From the NCBI GenBank assembly GCA_963777625.1, contig CAVZRO010000024.1, positions 1 through 64,000 on the forward strand: a stretch of 64,000 bases of DNA. The letters run 5' to 3'. This document shows, piece by piece, positions 42,361 through 50,942 of this stretch. The translations under genes were made by a program, and so were the position numbers. Under the pieces are notes generated by a model that searched no databases, was not told the origin of the DNA, and saw nothing but the letters and a program-made list of their open reading frames with translations. How positions within the stretch are numbered: the stretch's first letter is position 1; every line of letters begins with the position of its first letter. Source of the stretch: DATDIC01 sp963777625 (GTDB lineage: Bacteria > Pseudomonadota > Alphaproteobacteria > Acetobacterales > Acetobacteraceae).

Positions 42361-43425
42361 TCAGTTCAGACGCAGGTCGATGATGTGTTTCGGGTCTGGT
42401 TGCAGCTCGCCGCGTTCGACGCGGGTGACGATGTCGGTGAGGGCGGCGTTGGCAGGGGTGGGGATGCCGATCTCCTGGCCCTTGCGGACGACCAGGCCGT
42501 TGAGGAATTCGATCTCGGTGCGGCGGCCTTTCATCATGTCCTGGCCCATTGACGGGCGGTGGGCGCCGCCGCCGGGACGTCGGGCCTCGGCCAGCCGGTG
42601 CTCGTCGTATTCGTGGGTGGCAGCCGGGTCGCCTTCGCCGGCCTTGGCGATGATCTCGGGCGGGAGGTGACTGATTTCCTCCAGTTGGTAGCCGAGCGCC
42701 TGGCCGACGCGGATCGCCTCGCTGCCCAGCCGGGCACCGAAACGGCGGATCACGTCGTTGCTCAGCACATCGCGGCTGATCATGCCGGTGCAGGCGGAGA
42801 GGCCGTTGCCCATGACGTTGGTCACCAGCTTGGACCAGCGCTCGCCCCACAAATTGGACGTGACCATGGCGCCGTCGGCGTAATCCACGAGGCGGCAGAC
42901 CTCCTGGGCGCGATCGGTGGTGCGGCCATGCACCTCGCCGACGCGGAACACTGTGTGGCCCTTGCCGCGGCTTTTGCCGGCGGCCCGGCGGACATGGCCT
43001 GGCTCACAGAGATCGACCGTGATGGAGGAGGCGATGCAGCCGAGCGTCTTGCCCCAGCCGACCACGCCGGCGACGGTTTCCTCGTTCATGCAGTTTTGCA
43101 AGGACACCACGTAACCGTTTGGTGCCAAATACTGTGAGATCAGTTGAGTGGCCCAGCGCGTGTCGTAGGACTTCATGCAGACGAAGGCGATGTCGATCGG
43201 CGATTCCTTCGCCAGGTGCTGCGCGTCGGTCAGATGCAGGGCGCGGACCGGGGTGGTGAACTCCTCGCCGGTGACGTGGCTGATGCGAAGGCCAGCGGCG
43301 CGCATGCGCTCGACGTGCTCGGGCCAGGGGTCGATGAAGGTCACGTCTTCACCGGCCTGAGCCATGTGCGCGCCGGCGTAGCCGCCGACCGCGCCGGTTC
43401 CCATGATGGCGATGCGTGGTTTCAT
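42361..43425 (-). CDS. Ketopantoate reductase (PanE/ApbA) family protein
   Basis: A 354-residue NADP-dependent reductase. The N-terminal Rossmann motif is IAIMGTGAVGGYAG and later KSYDTRWA carries the catalytic-type lysine region. NEETVAG and the C-terminal PSMGQDMMKGRRTEIEFLNG with NAALTDIV are hallmarks of the family. True PanE is about 300 residues; this longer version has inserts near 145-170 and 260-280. Its partners are catabolic genes, so it may act on another 2-keto acid. It is coupled to the upstream CodA-like gene by a 4-base overlap. Confidence 0.82.
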   Translation of the reverse strand: MKPRIAIMGTGAVGGYAGAHMAQAGEDVTFIDPWPEHVERMRAAGLRISHVTGEEFTTPVRALHLTDAQHLAKESPIDIAFVCMKSYDTRWATQLISQYLAPNGYVVSLQNCMNEETVAGVVGWGKTLGCIASSITVDLCEPGHVRRAAGKSRGKGHTVFRVGEVHGRTTDRAQEVCRLVDYADGAMVTSNLWGERWSKLVTNVMGNGLSACTGMISRDVLSNDVIRRFGARLGSEAIRVGQALGYQLEEISHLPPEIIAKAGEGDPAATHEYDEHRLAEARRPGGGAHRPSMGQDMMKGRRTEIEFLNGLVVRKGQEIGIPTPANAALTDIVTRVERGELQPDPKHIIDLRLN

Positions 43426-44633
43426 CTTGTTTCCTCCGTTTCCAGTTGTCCGTCGCGTGCCACGATGCGCCCGCCGGAGACCACCAGTCGGCGCGGCGGC
43501 GCGGTGACGATGGCCTCCGCGATGCCGCTGGCGCGGAGCAGCACGAGGTCCGCGCGGTTGCCGGGCGCCAGGCCGTACTCCGAGAAGCCACAGCCGGCGG
43601 CAGCGGCGTCGGTGACGCAGGAGAGCGCCCAGGCGAGTTCCTCATCGCGACGGAAATTGTTGCGCAAACCGATCTGCATGGCCCGGTGCAGCATGTCCGG
43701 CACGCCGTAGGGAGTCCAGGTGTCGCGGATGCCGTCGTTGCCGCCGAAGATGGTGACCCCGGCGGCGCGGCAGTCGGCGACCATCGGAACCGGTCGTGAT
43801 GCGGGGGCGGTGGTCGCGATGGCGACCTTGAGGTTAGCCATGCGGTCGAGCAGTGCGGCGCGGGCGTGGTCGGCGATGCCGCCGAGGCAGAATGCGTGGC
43901 TGACCACGACCTTGCCCTGCATTCCGAGCGCCGCGGTGCGCTCCAGGATGAGTTCGAGGGAGAAGGCGCCCATTTCGGCGGGCTCGTGCAGATGGATGTC
44001 GATCGGCTTGGCGTGACGCTGGGCGAGGCCGAACACGATGTTCAGATGGCCGGCCGGGTCGCGGTCGATCGCGCAGGGATCGAGGCCGCCGACGATATCG
44101 GCCCCGGCTTGCAATGCCTGATCCAGCAGGCGGTCGGTGCCGGGACGGACCAGCAGGCCGGATTGCGGGAAGGCGACGATCTGGATGTCCAGCGTGTCGG
44201 CAAGGGCGGCGCGGGTGGCGAGGGTGCCGTGCAGGTGCTTCAGGCCGGCATCGGTGTCGATATCCACATGGGTTCGGATGCGCGTTGTACCGTGGGCCAG
44301 AAACGCGCGGGCGAGACGCAGTGACTGGGCGGCGGCATCATGACCGGATGCGGCGCGCCAGTGGCGCTCGTTGTCGATCTTGTCCTGCAGGGTGGGTCCG
44401 ACGTCGTTGCGGCGCCAGGGCATTCCCCACAGGGTTTTGTCGAGATGGGTGTGCCCCTCGATCAGGCCGGGCAGGAGCAGGTCGCCGGCGCCGTCGATGG
44501 TGGGCGGTTCGGGGGTGGCGGTGATGTTGGGTTCGATTGCGGCGATCCGGCCGTTCCGGACCAGCACGTCGGTGCGGGGACCGCCGAGGGGGCGGACGTT
44601 TCGGAGCAGGAGGTCAGTTGCTGGTGCGGGCAC
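43422..44633 (-). CDS. Cytosine deaminase-like amidohydrolase
   Basis: A 403-residue amidohydrolase of the CodA branch. It has GLIEGHTHLDKTLWG with the HxH metal site and the DKT motif, TRIRTHVDIDT, DIHLHEP, VVSHAFCLG, and GGNDGIRDTWTPYG with the catalytic aspartate. Cytosine, isoguanine or a related heterocycle is the likely substrate. The start codon is GTG 44633 with no clear ribosome binding site; a dispersed repeat copy begins five bases upstream of it and may have replaced the native leader. Confidence 0.85.
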   Translation of the reverse strand: MPAPATDLLLRNVRPLGGPRTDVLVRNGRIAAIEPNITATPEPPTIDGAGDLLLPGLIEGHTHLDKTLWGMPWRRNDVGPTLQDKIDNERHWRAASGHDAAAQSLRLARAFLAHGTTRIRTHVDIDTDAGLKHLHGTLATRAALADTLDIQIVAFPQSGLLVRPGTDRLLDQALQAGADIVGGLDPCAIDRDPAGHLNIVFGLAQRHAKPIDIHLHEPAEMGAFSLELILERTAALGMQGKVVVSHAFCLGGIADHARAALLDRMANLKVAIATTAPASRPVPMVADCRAAGVTIFGGNDGIRDTWTPYGVPDMLHRAMQIGLRNNFRRDEELAWALSCVTDAAAAGCGFSEYGLAPGNRADLVLLRASGIAEAIVTAPPRRLVVSGGRIVARDGQLETEETR

Positions 44634-44637
44634 GGGT

Positions 44638-44800
44638 TATACCAGACTGCATTGAGGGTGGCCTACGTTCGTTATTCCCGCGCATGCGGGAATCCAGGTA
44701 AACCATTGGAATATCGTTGCTCTCGGGTGGATGCCCGCTTTCGCGGGCATGACGGAGCTTTCGCGGGCATGACGGATCTTTCGCGGTCCCGAGGATGCGG
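44638..44800. repeat. Dispersed element copy (d)
   Basis: Begins TTATACCAGACTGCATTGAG five bases from the codA start, then carries TTATTCCCGCGCATGCGGGA and two GCTTTCGCGGGCATGACGGA units. It fills the gap between the CodA-like gene and the toxin gene's true stop at 44825. Confidence 0.75.
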
Positions 44801-44824
44801 TGCCTGATGGGGACGCGAGACGGG

Positions 44825-45164
44825 TCAAAGCCCGAGTTGCACGCGGACGACGCGACATACGGCCTCCTATATCGTCTGGCGCGAGCGATCCCAATCGCCA
44901 GGACAGCCGGCGCTTGCTTGCGGTGGTGAGCTGGTCAGCCATGGCTTTGCGGCGTTCGCCATTGAAAGTGACGAGAGCCTCGGCAGGGTAAATGCGTCCG
45001 ACCTGGCTGGAGATTGGCACCACCTGAACCCGGTTGAGAAGACCGCTCGCCAGGTCGTTGCTCAGTATGACCGCTGGACGGGTTTTCCTGACCTCTCCTT
45101 CGAGAGCGGGGTCAAAGGACACCAGCCGGAGATCATCGCGATGCGGTGAGGGCTCAAGCCTCAC
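44825..45164 (-). pseudogene. MazF/PemK-type toxin, one frame break
   Basis: The product matches a MazF-like mRNA endoribonuclease: GEVRKTRPAVILSND near 30-44, VQVVPISSQ, and LVTFNGERRKAMADQL with the lysine/glutamine surface of the family. From about 44866 the frame is wrong; skipping one base restores DIEAVCRVVRVQLGL and a stop at 44825, the standard MazF C-terminus. The span is one base over a multiple of three, and the corrected protein is about 112 residues. Without correction the frame runs on through the repeat. The start is GTG 45164, inside the antitoxin end (GTGAGGCTTGA). Confidence 0.78.
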
Positions 45165-45393
45165 GGCGGGATGGTTCGCCGGCGACGTCCCCGATCAGGC
45201 CCTCCGTCCAGGTTTCGGCTGCGGAGTTGCGCGCCTCGTCGGCGGCCATAGCCGCATAGCCGGCGGAGAGGTCGTGGCCGACGACGTGCGGGCGGGCGAG
45301 ATCGTTCAGGAAGCGGCTGATCCGCCGACGCCCGATGGTGCGGTGCAAGCCCTCGTAGACCTCGGCGTCGATGGTGATGGTGAGTTTCTTCAA
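45154..45393 (-). CDS. Antitoxin of a MazF-type toxin-antitoxin pair
   Basis: A 79-residue protein starting at TTG 45393 (KKLTITIDAEVYEGLHR), a ribbon-helix-helix-like N-terminus for DNA binding. A helical segment (GRRRISRFLNDLARPHVV) and an acidic, flexible toxin-binding tail (WTEGLIGDVAGEP) follow. AAGAGG lies about ten bases before the TTG. It precedes and overlaps the toxin gene by 11 bases, the standard order with autoregulation by the antitoxin. No ATG is available nearby in this frame. Confidence 0.75.
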   Translation of the reverse strand: MKKLTITIDAEVYEGLHRTIGRRRISRFLNDLARPHVVGHDLSAGYAAMAADEARNSAAETWTEGLIGDVAGEPSRREA

Positions 45394-45404
45394 TAGAGCG
45401 GCCT

Positions 45405-45586
45405 CTTGTGCCAGACCGCATTGAGGGTAAGTCATCCGGCCGGTGTTGCCCGGAGTAATGTGAAGCGAACGAGCGGCGCGGTGGGCGACAAAGTCATGGA
45501 TGGCCGGGAGGGGTGCGTTGATGGCCGGGACAAGCCAGGACAAGCCCGGCCATGACGGAATGGGGCCGGCCATGACGGAATGGGTC
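45405..45586. repeat. Dispersed element copy (e), second interior type
   Basis: Begins GTGCCAGACCGCATTGAGGG and then carries the alternative interior GAGCGGCGCGGTGGGCGACA, AAAGTCATGGATGGCCGGGA and repeated GCCCGGCCATGACGGAAT. The same interior is found in copies (g) and (h). It separates the antitoxin from metW. Confidence 0.78.
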
Positions 45587-45621
45587 AGCACCAACGCGGG
45601 TTGGTCGTCGCTAGTCCCAGG

Positions 45622-46254
45622 TCAAGTGTGCCGCCGTAACAGGAACAAAGCCTGCTCCCCGAACAGGTTCGCCAGCCGAGGGAAACGTCGCCAGGGGGCA
45701 CGGCGGCCGTCTTCGTCCGCGGCGAGCCAGCGCTCCACGGTGTAGCCCTCGGCGGCGCAGAGGTCGAAGAAGTCGCGGATCGTGCAAGGGTGGATGTTGG
45801 GGGTCTCGAACCAGGTGCGGTCCCAGGTCGGGGTGACCGGCATGCGGCCGGTCGACAGCAACTGCCAACGCACCAACCAATGGCCGAAATTGGGGAAACT
45901 GACCACCGCGCGCGTGGCGATGCGCAGCATCTGACGCAATACCTCCTGCGGGCGTTCCACCGCTTGCAGGGTACGCGACAGCACGACGTAGTCGAAGCCG
46001 CTGTCCGGGTAATGCGCCAGGTCGGTATCGGCGTCGCCGTGCATCACCGGCAGGCCATGCGCAATGGCGCGGGTCACCAGCGCCATGTCAATCTCGATGC
46101 CGCGGGCGTCGCAGCTTTTGGTGGTGAACAGATGATCGATCAGCGTGCCGTCGCCGCAGCCGATGTCGAGGACACGCGTGCCGGGCTCGATCATCTCGGC
46201 AATCAGCGCAAGATCGACCCGCATGTTCTTGGCAACGAAACGCACCTCGTTCAT
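45622..46254 (-). CDS. metW: Methionine biosynthesis protein MetW
   Basis: A 210-residue SAM-methyltransferase-like protein that works with MetX in many proteobacteria. It has GTRVLDIGCGDGTLIDHL near 25-42 (SAM loop), GIEID, FDYVVLSRTLQAVERP, SFPNFGHWLVR and the W-ETPNIHPCTIRDFFDLC segment, all diagnostic for MetW. ATG 46254 is preceded by a repeat-rich gap rather than directly by metX, although both genes are on the minus strand. Confidence 0.93.
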   Translation of the reverse strand: MNEVRFVAKNMRVDLALIAEMIEPGTRVLDIGCGDGTLIDHLFTTKSCDARGIEIDMALVTRAIAHGLPVMHGDADTDLAHYPDSGFDYVVLSRTLQAVERPQEVLRQMLRIATRAVVSFPNFGHWLVRWQLLSTGRMPVTPTWDRTWFETPNIHPCTIRDFFDLCAAEGYTVERWLAADEDGRRAPWRRFPRLANLFGEQALFLLRRHT

Positions 46255-46480
46255 GGGGAGGGTGCCCCGGAAGGCCAGGGGGCGCTGCCCCCTGGACCCC
46301 CGCCAAGGGCGAGCCCTTGGAACCCATCCGTTTGGTTTCGGAGGAAGAGGGCGCAACACGGACGTTGGCAATACCTCGTTGCGCCCTCTTCCTCCGAAAC
46401 CAGTCTGAGGGGTCCAGGGGACTTGTCCCCTGGCAGGGGGTCTGGGGGACAGCGTCCCCCAGCCTTGCGAGACACGCTCC
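46255..46480. repeat. Palindromic repeat unit between metX and metW
   Basis: The gap contains a perfect inverted repeat with 24-base arms at 46334-46357 and 46378-46401 (arm start GGTTTCGGAGGAAGAGGGCG), separated by 20 bases. It is flanked by GGGGGCGCTGCCCCC and CCAGGGGACTTGTCCCCTGG hairpins. No gene is present. The RNA would fold into three strong stems between the metX and metW messages. Confidence 0.75.
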
Positions 46481-47629
46481 TCACAACCGGGCGTGCGCGG
46501 CGCAGCCGGTCAGGAAGCCGGCGATCGTGCGGTGCAGGTCGGGCTCGTCCAGCAGGAAGGCGTCGTGGCCCTTGTCGGACTTGATCTCGACGAAGCTGAC
46601 ATTGGCACCGGCCCGGTTCAGGGCGCGGGCGACGGCTCGGCTTTCAGGCGTAGGGAACAGCCAGTCGGAGGTGAACGAGATCAGCAGGAAACGTGTCTTG
46701 ATGCCGCGGAAGGCATTGGCGAGATCGTCGCCGTGCTCGGTGGCGAGGTCGAAATAATCCATCGCCCGGGTGATGGTGACGTAGGAGTTGGCGTCGAAGC
46801 GGGTCACGAAGGTGCTGCCCTGGTGGTGCAGATAGCTTTCGACTTCGAACATTTCCCCGAACAGGGAGATTGCTTCATCAGGGCGTTTAGGCGCGTTCTG
46901 CAAGCGGCGTCCGAACTTGCGGGTGAGCGCCTGCTCGGACAGGTAGGTGATGTGCGCGCACATGCGGGCGACCGCGAGGCCGCGCGCCGGGATGGTGCCG
47001 GCCTGCCAGTAACGGCCGCCCTGCCAGTCCGGGTCGGCGAAGATGGCCTGCCGTCCGACCTCGTGGAACGCGATGTTCTGGGCGGAGTGATACGCCGCAC
47101 AGGCGATCGGCAGGGCGGCGAACACCGCGTCTGGATAGTCGGCGGCCCATTGCAGCACCTGCATGCCGCCCATCGAACCACCCATGACGGCGAACAGGCG
47201 ATCGATGCCGAGATGGTCGATCAGGCGCTTCTGGGCGCGAACCATGTCGCGGACGGTGACGGGGGGGAACTCGGTGCCCCAAATTGTGCCGTCTTCACGG
47301 GCGCTGCGGGGGCCAGTGGATCCCATGCAGCCGCCGAGGACGTTGGCACAGATGACGAAGAAGCGTGTGGTGTCCACCGGGCGGCCAGGGCCGACCACCT
47401 GGTCCCACCAGCCTTCCTTGCCGGTGACGGGGTGCGTTTCGGCCACGTACTGGTCGCCGGTGAGGGCGTGGCAGACGAGGATGGCGTTGGAGCGGGCGGC
47501 GTTCAGCGTGCCGTAGGTGCGGTAGGCGACGGTGAGGTGTGGCAGCATCACGCCGCAATCGAGCATCATGCCGTCGTCGAAGGTGACGTGCAGGTGCGGG
47601 ATGTCGGTGAGCAGGGCAGTCTGGTCCAT
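46481..47629 (-). CDS. metX: Homoserine O-acetyltransferase
   Basis: An alpha/beta hydrolase that acylates homoserine at the start of methionine synthesis. The 382-residue product has AYRTYGTLN, VCHALTGDQYVA, GWWDQVVGPGRPVDT, the nucleophile S152 in VMGGSMGGMQ, and the Asp/His pair in FTSDWLFP and SDKGHDAFL. ATG 47629 (MDQTALL) starts close to the first conserved strand; the longer frame upstream reads intergenic repeat. Methionine genes metX, metW and metC all occur in this window. Confidence 0.95.
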   Translation of the reverse strand: MDQTALLTDIPHLHVTFDDGMMLDCGVMLPHLTVAYRTYGTLNAARSNAILVCHALTGDQYVAETHPVTGKEGWWDQVVGPGRPVDTTRFFVICANVLGGCMGSTGPRSAREDGTIWGTEFPPVTVRDMVRAQKRLIDHLGIDRLFAVMGGSMGGMQVLQWAADYPDAVFAALPIACAAYHSAQNIAFHEVGRQAIFADPDWQGGRYWQAGTIPARGLAVARMCAHITYLSEQALTRKFGRRLQNAPKRPDEAISLFGEMFEVESYLHHQGSTFVTRFDANSYVTITRAMDYFDLATEHGDDLANAFRGIKTRFLLISFTSDWLFPTPESRAVARALNRAGANVSFVEIKSDKGHDAFLLDEPDLHRTIAGFLTGCAAHARL

Positions 47630-47931
47630 TACCGGCGCAGTTAGGCGCAGCAGAGGGCAGGCTGCAACCCACAGAAGACGGAGGGGAGACTGCACGGATT
47701 GCGTATGGCGCACTGAGGGTGATCCAGGTTCGTCATTCCCGCGCGTGTGCGGGAATTCAGGCAGAATGCCTCGGAATTGCGGGGGCGCTCGGGTGGATTC
47801 CCGCTTTCGCGCGCCTTCGCGGGCATGACGGAGCGTTCGCGGGCATGACGGAGCTAGAGCCTTCGTACGCGACAGTGGCCGGCAAAGCCGGGTTTGCAGG
47901 TCAGCCTGGTTCGGCTATCTGTTCCGGCCTC
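47630..47931. repeat. Intergenic region with dispersed element copy (f)
   Basis: The region between divergent metX and chorismate mutase holds copy (f), starting near 47700 (GCGCACTGAGGGTGATCCAG) with a TTCCCGCGCGTGTGCGGGAA hairpin and CGCGGGCATGACGGAGC units up to about 47850. I looked for a SAM-II or other methionine riboswitch before metX and could not recognise one. Confidence 0.65.
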
Positions 47932-48810
47932 ATGCCCCAATCCGTCACGACCGCCGAAGATTCCCCAACACAGGATCACTGGCCGGGCGATCTCGGTGCA
48001 CTGCGCGCCGAGATCGATCGGATCGACAGCGAGCTCCATGACCTGTTGATGCGCCGGGCGGAGGTGGTCGGGCGTGTGGCGGCGACCAAGAACGGGGTGG
48101 CGCTGCGGCCGGGACGGGAGGCGGCAATCCTCCGGCGGCTGCTGGCGCGGCACAAAGGCGGGTTGCCGGGGCAGGCGGTGGTGCGCATCTGGCGGGAACT
48201 GCTGGCCGGAACGACGGCGATGCAGGGCGGCTTCGTGGTGGCCGTGCGGGAGACCGATCCGGGAAGCGGGTTCGTGGCGGTGGCGCGGGAGCAGTTCGGT
48301 GCGCTGACGCCGATGCGCGTGCATGGAAGCGCCGCGCAAGCGATCGCGGAGGTGAGCGCCGGGCGGGCCTCGGTGGCGGTGTTGCCGATCCCGTCGGAGA
48401 CGGATGCGCCGCGGGACGCGTGGTGGACGGCGCTATTGCAGAAGGATGAGCCGCGGATTCACGTGGTGGGACGGCTGCCGTTCTTGACCCGGCGGCCCGA
48501 GGGGGCGCCGATGGCGCGGGCGTTCGCGGTGGCGGCGATTGCTCCGGACCCGAGCGGCAATGACCGGTCGCTGCTGGGGCTGGAACTGGACCCGGACCTG
48601 AGCCGGGCGCGGTTGGGCTCGGCGCTGGCGGCGGCAGGGTTGGAGCCGGGCGAGGTGATTCTTCGCCGGGATGCGGGGGTGGCGCATGCGTTGGTGGAGG
48701 TGGCTGGATTTGTCGCCGATGACGATCCGCGTCTGGCGAGATTGGGGGCGGTGTTGCGAACCCCGGTGGTGATCGGTGCCTATGCGGTGCCGGTGGGGGC
48801 CGAAGCATGA
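47932..48810 (+). CDS. Chorismate mutase with PDT-like C-terminal part
   Basis: The first 90 residues are an AroQ chorismate mutase (LRAEIDRIDSELHDLLMRRA, VAATKNG and RPGREAAILRRLL), which converts chorismate to prephenate. The remaining 190 residues have the size of a prephenate dehydratase plus ACT region but lack the TRF catalytic motif, so dehydratase activity is doubtful; this extended form is usual in Rhodospirillales. ATG 47932 is chosen, 71 codons into a longer open frame that covers repeat DNA. The stop overlaps the hisC start (ATGA). Confidence 0.85.
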   Translation: MPQSVTTAEDSPTQDHWPGDLGALRAEIDRIDSELHDLLMRRAEVVGRVAATKNGVALRPGREAAILRRLLARHKGGLPGQAVVRIWRELLAGTTAMQGGFVVAVRETDPGSGFVAVAREQFGALTPMRVHGSAAQAIAEVSAGRASVAVLPIPSETDAPRDAWWTALLQKDEPRIHVVGRLPFLTRRPEGAPMARAFAVAAIAPDPSGNDRSLLGLELDPDLSRARLGSALAAAGLEPGEVILRRDAGVAHALVEVAGFVADDDPRLARLGAVLRTPVVIGAYAVPVGAEA

Positions 48811-49896
48811 CAGGGCCGCAGGCCGCGGCCGGAGATATTGGGGATTTCGCCGTATGTGGGCGGGGAATTCTCGGTGCCCGGCGTCAACCGGGTGTTCAAG
48901 CTGTCGTCCAACGAGGGGGCGTTCGGGGTGCCGCCAGGGGCGCAGGCTGCGTATGCGAAGGCGGCGGCCGAGATCTATCGGTATCCGGACGGGGATGCGC
49001 TGGAGCTGCGGCGGGCGATCGGGGCGCGGTTCGGGCTGGAGCCGGAGAAGATCGTCTGCGGGGCGGGGTCGGATGACCTGATCTATCAGCTTTGCCTGGC
49101 TTATGGCGGGCCTGGGCGCGACATCGTCATGTCCGCGCATGGGTTCGCGATTTACGAGATTGCCGGGACGTTCGCGGGCAGCCGGGTGGTGAAGACTCCG
49201 GAGCGGGAGCTGACGGCGGACGTGGATGCCATGCTGGCGGCGGTATCGCCGGCGACTCGGCTGATGTTTCTGGCTAATCCGAACAATCCGACTGGCAGCA
49301 TGCTGGCGTATGAGCAGGTGGCGCGGTTGCGGGCCGGGCTGCCGGAGGATGTGCTGCTGGTGCTGGATGCGGCTTATGCCGAGTATGTCGATCGGCCGGA
49401 TTACGACCCTGGCGCGAAGCTGGTGAAGGCCGGGGACAATACGGTGATGACGCGGACGTTCAGCAAGATTTTCGGGCTGGGCGGGATGCGGATCGGCTGG
49501 GCGTATGGGCCGGGGTCCGTGGTGGATGTGCTGAACCGGGTGCGGGCGCCGTTCGCGGTGACTCTGGCTTCGCAGGCGGCGGCGATCGCGGCTCTGGCGG
49601 AACCGGGGTGGGTGGAGAAGGGTCGGGCGCATAACGCCGAGTATCGGCCGAGGCTTAAGGCGGGGTTGGAGGCGGCCGGCATAAAGGTCTGGCCGAGCGA
49701 GGGGAATTTCGTGCTGGCTGATTTCGGGACGACGGAGCGGGCGAACGCGGCGGACGCGTTTTTTCGTCGGCGCGGGATCATTGCGCGGAAGGTGGGTGCG
49801 TACGGGTTGCCGCAGTGCCTGCGGATTACCGTGGGGACCGCGGAGGAGGTCGGCGCGGTGGTCGAGGCGGCACGGGACTTCGCGTCGCATGGCTGA
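48807..49896 (+). CDS. hisC: Histidinol-phosphate / aromatic aminotransferase, frame broken at codon 6
   Basis: A PLP aminotransferase of the HisC family; between chorismate mutase and tyrA it probably also serves aromatic amino acid synthesis. ATG 48807 overlaps the upstream stop (ATGA) and reads MTGPQ. One extra base at about 48822 then shifts into PRPEILGISPYVGGE, the conserved HisC N-terminus. If the break is real, translation could only start at TTG 48838. Downstream the protein is intact: KLSSNEGAFG, ANPNNPTGS, VLDAAYAEYV and the PLP lysine in TRTFSKIFGLGGMRIGW. Corrected length is 362 residues. Confidence 0.88.
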
Positions 49897-50776
49897 GCCG
49901 CTGTTTCGTCGGCTGGCGCTGATCGGCGTGGGGCTGATCGGCAGCTCGGTGGCGCGCGTGGCGCGGGCTCGGGGCGATCTGGCGGGCGAGGTGGTGGCGA
50001 ACGCGCGGACTGTCGCGACGCTGGATCGGGTGATGGAGCTGGGTCTGGCGGACCGGGTGGAGCGGGATCCGGCGCGGGCGGTGGCAGGCGCCGATTGCGT
50101 GATGCTGTGCGCGCCGGTGGGCGCATTTGCCGAGCTGGCGGGCGTGATCGCGCCCTATTTGAGCCCCGGATGCGTGCTGACGGATGTGGGGTCCACGAAG
50201 CAGTCGGTGATCCGGGACGTGGGGCCGCTGGTGCCGGCGGGGGTGCATTTCGTGCCGGCGCATCCGGTGGCGGGAACCGAGTATTCGGGGCCGGACGCGG
50301 GGTTTGCCGAGCTGTTCCTGGGGCGCTGGACGTTGTTGGTACCGCCTGTCGGGACCGACGAGGAGGCGATTGAAAAGGTTGCGGAGTTGTGGCGGCGCTG
50401 CGGGTCCATGGTGGAGCGGATGGAGCCGGGGCACCACGACAAGGTGCTGGCGATCGTTTCGCATTTGCCGCATCTGCTGGCGTTCACCATTTGCGGGACG
50501 GCGGACGACCTGGCGGATGAGAGCCGGTCGGAGGTGCTGCGGTTCGCGGCCTCGGGGTTCCGGGACTTTACCCGGATCGCGGCGTCGGACCCGACGATGT
50601 GGCGAGACATCTTCCTGAACAACCGGGAGGCGCTGCTGGAGATGCTGGCGCGCTTCATGGAGGACGCCCAGGCGATGGCTCGGGCGGTGCGGTGGGGGGA
50701 TGCGAGCTATATCGAGGACAAGGTGGAGCGCGGGCGGAAGATCCGGCGGAGCCTGATCGAGCTGAAGCAGGCGTAG
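49889..50776 (+). CDS. tyrA: Prephenate / arogenate (cyclohexadienyl) dehydrogenase
   Basis: A 295-residue NAD(P)-dependent TyrA. It has the Rossmann loop LALIGVGLIGSS near 9-20, DVGSTKQSV, the catalytic HFVPAHPVAGTEYSG, HHDKVLAIVSHLPHLLA and the C-terminal helical dimerisation region. It converts prephenate to 4-hydroxyphenylpyruvate or arogenate to tyrosine. The ATG overlaps the hisC stop by 8 bases, so chorismate mutase, hisC and tyrA form one coupled operon. Confidence 0.93.
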   Translation: MAEPLFRRLALIGVGLIGSSVARVARARGDLAGEVVANARTVATLDRVMELGLADRVERDPARAVAGADCVMLCAPVGAFAELAGVIAPYLSPGCVLTDVGSTKQSVIRDVGPLVPAGVHFVPAHPVAGTEYSGPDAGFAELFLGRWTLLVPPVGTDEEAIEKVAELWRRCGSMVERMEPGHHDKVLAIVSHLPHLLAFTICGTADDLADESRSEVLRFAASGFRDFTRIAASDPTMWRDIFLNNREALLEMLARFMEDAQAMARAVRWGDASYIEDKVERGRKIRRSLIELKQA

Positions 50777-50782
50777 CGCGGG

Positions 50783-50942
50783 TGTACATCGGGGGTGTTT
50801 GGGGCGGCGCCAGATGTACATCGGGGTCGTTTGGGGCGGCGTGAGATGTACATCTGGGCGGTTTGGGGTGCCGTTAGATGTACATCGGGGCGGTTCGGGG
50901 CGCCGTTAGATGTACATGGGGGCGGGTTGGGGTGCCGTTATA
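50783..50942. repeat. Five-copy 32-bp TGTACATC tandem array
   Basis: Starting 7 bases after the tyrA stop, five consecutive 32-base units begin at 50783, 50815, 50847, 50879 and 50911. Each has the form TGTACATCGGGGCGGTTTGG followed by GGYGSCGTTAGA. TGTACA is itself a palindrome and is kept in all five units, while the middle of the unit drifts. The last unit runs straight into dispersed element copy (g). Confidence 0.9.

Noticed and set aside
47630..47931. SAM-responsive riboswitch before metX
   Set aside because: I could not identify the conserved core or pseudoknot partners of SAM-II or other SAM riboswitches; the region is mainly a dispersed repeat copy.
48433..49890. A 485-codon minus-strand frame across chorismate mutase and hisC
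   Set aside because: It is antisense to two recognised genes, with Arg/Pro/His-rich composition and no motif; a GC-rich shadow.
50783..50942. CRISPR array after tyrA
   Set aside because: The 32-base units are contiguous with drifting interiors and no unique spacers, and no cas genes are near.
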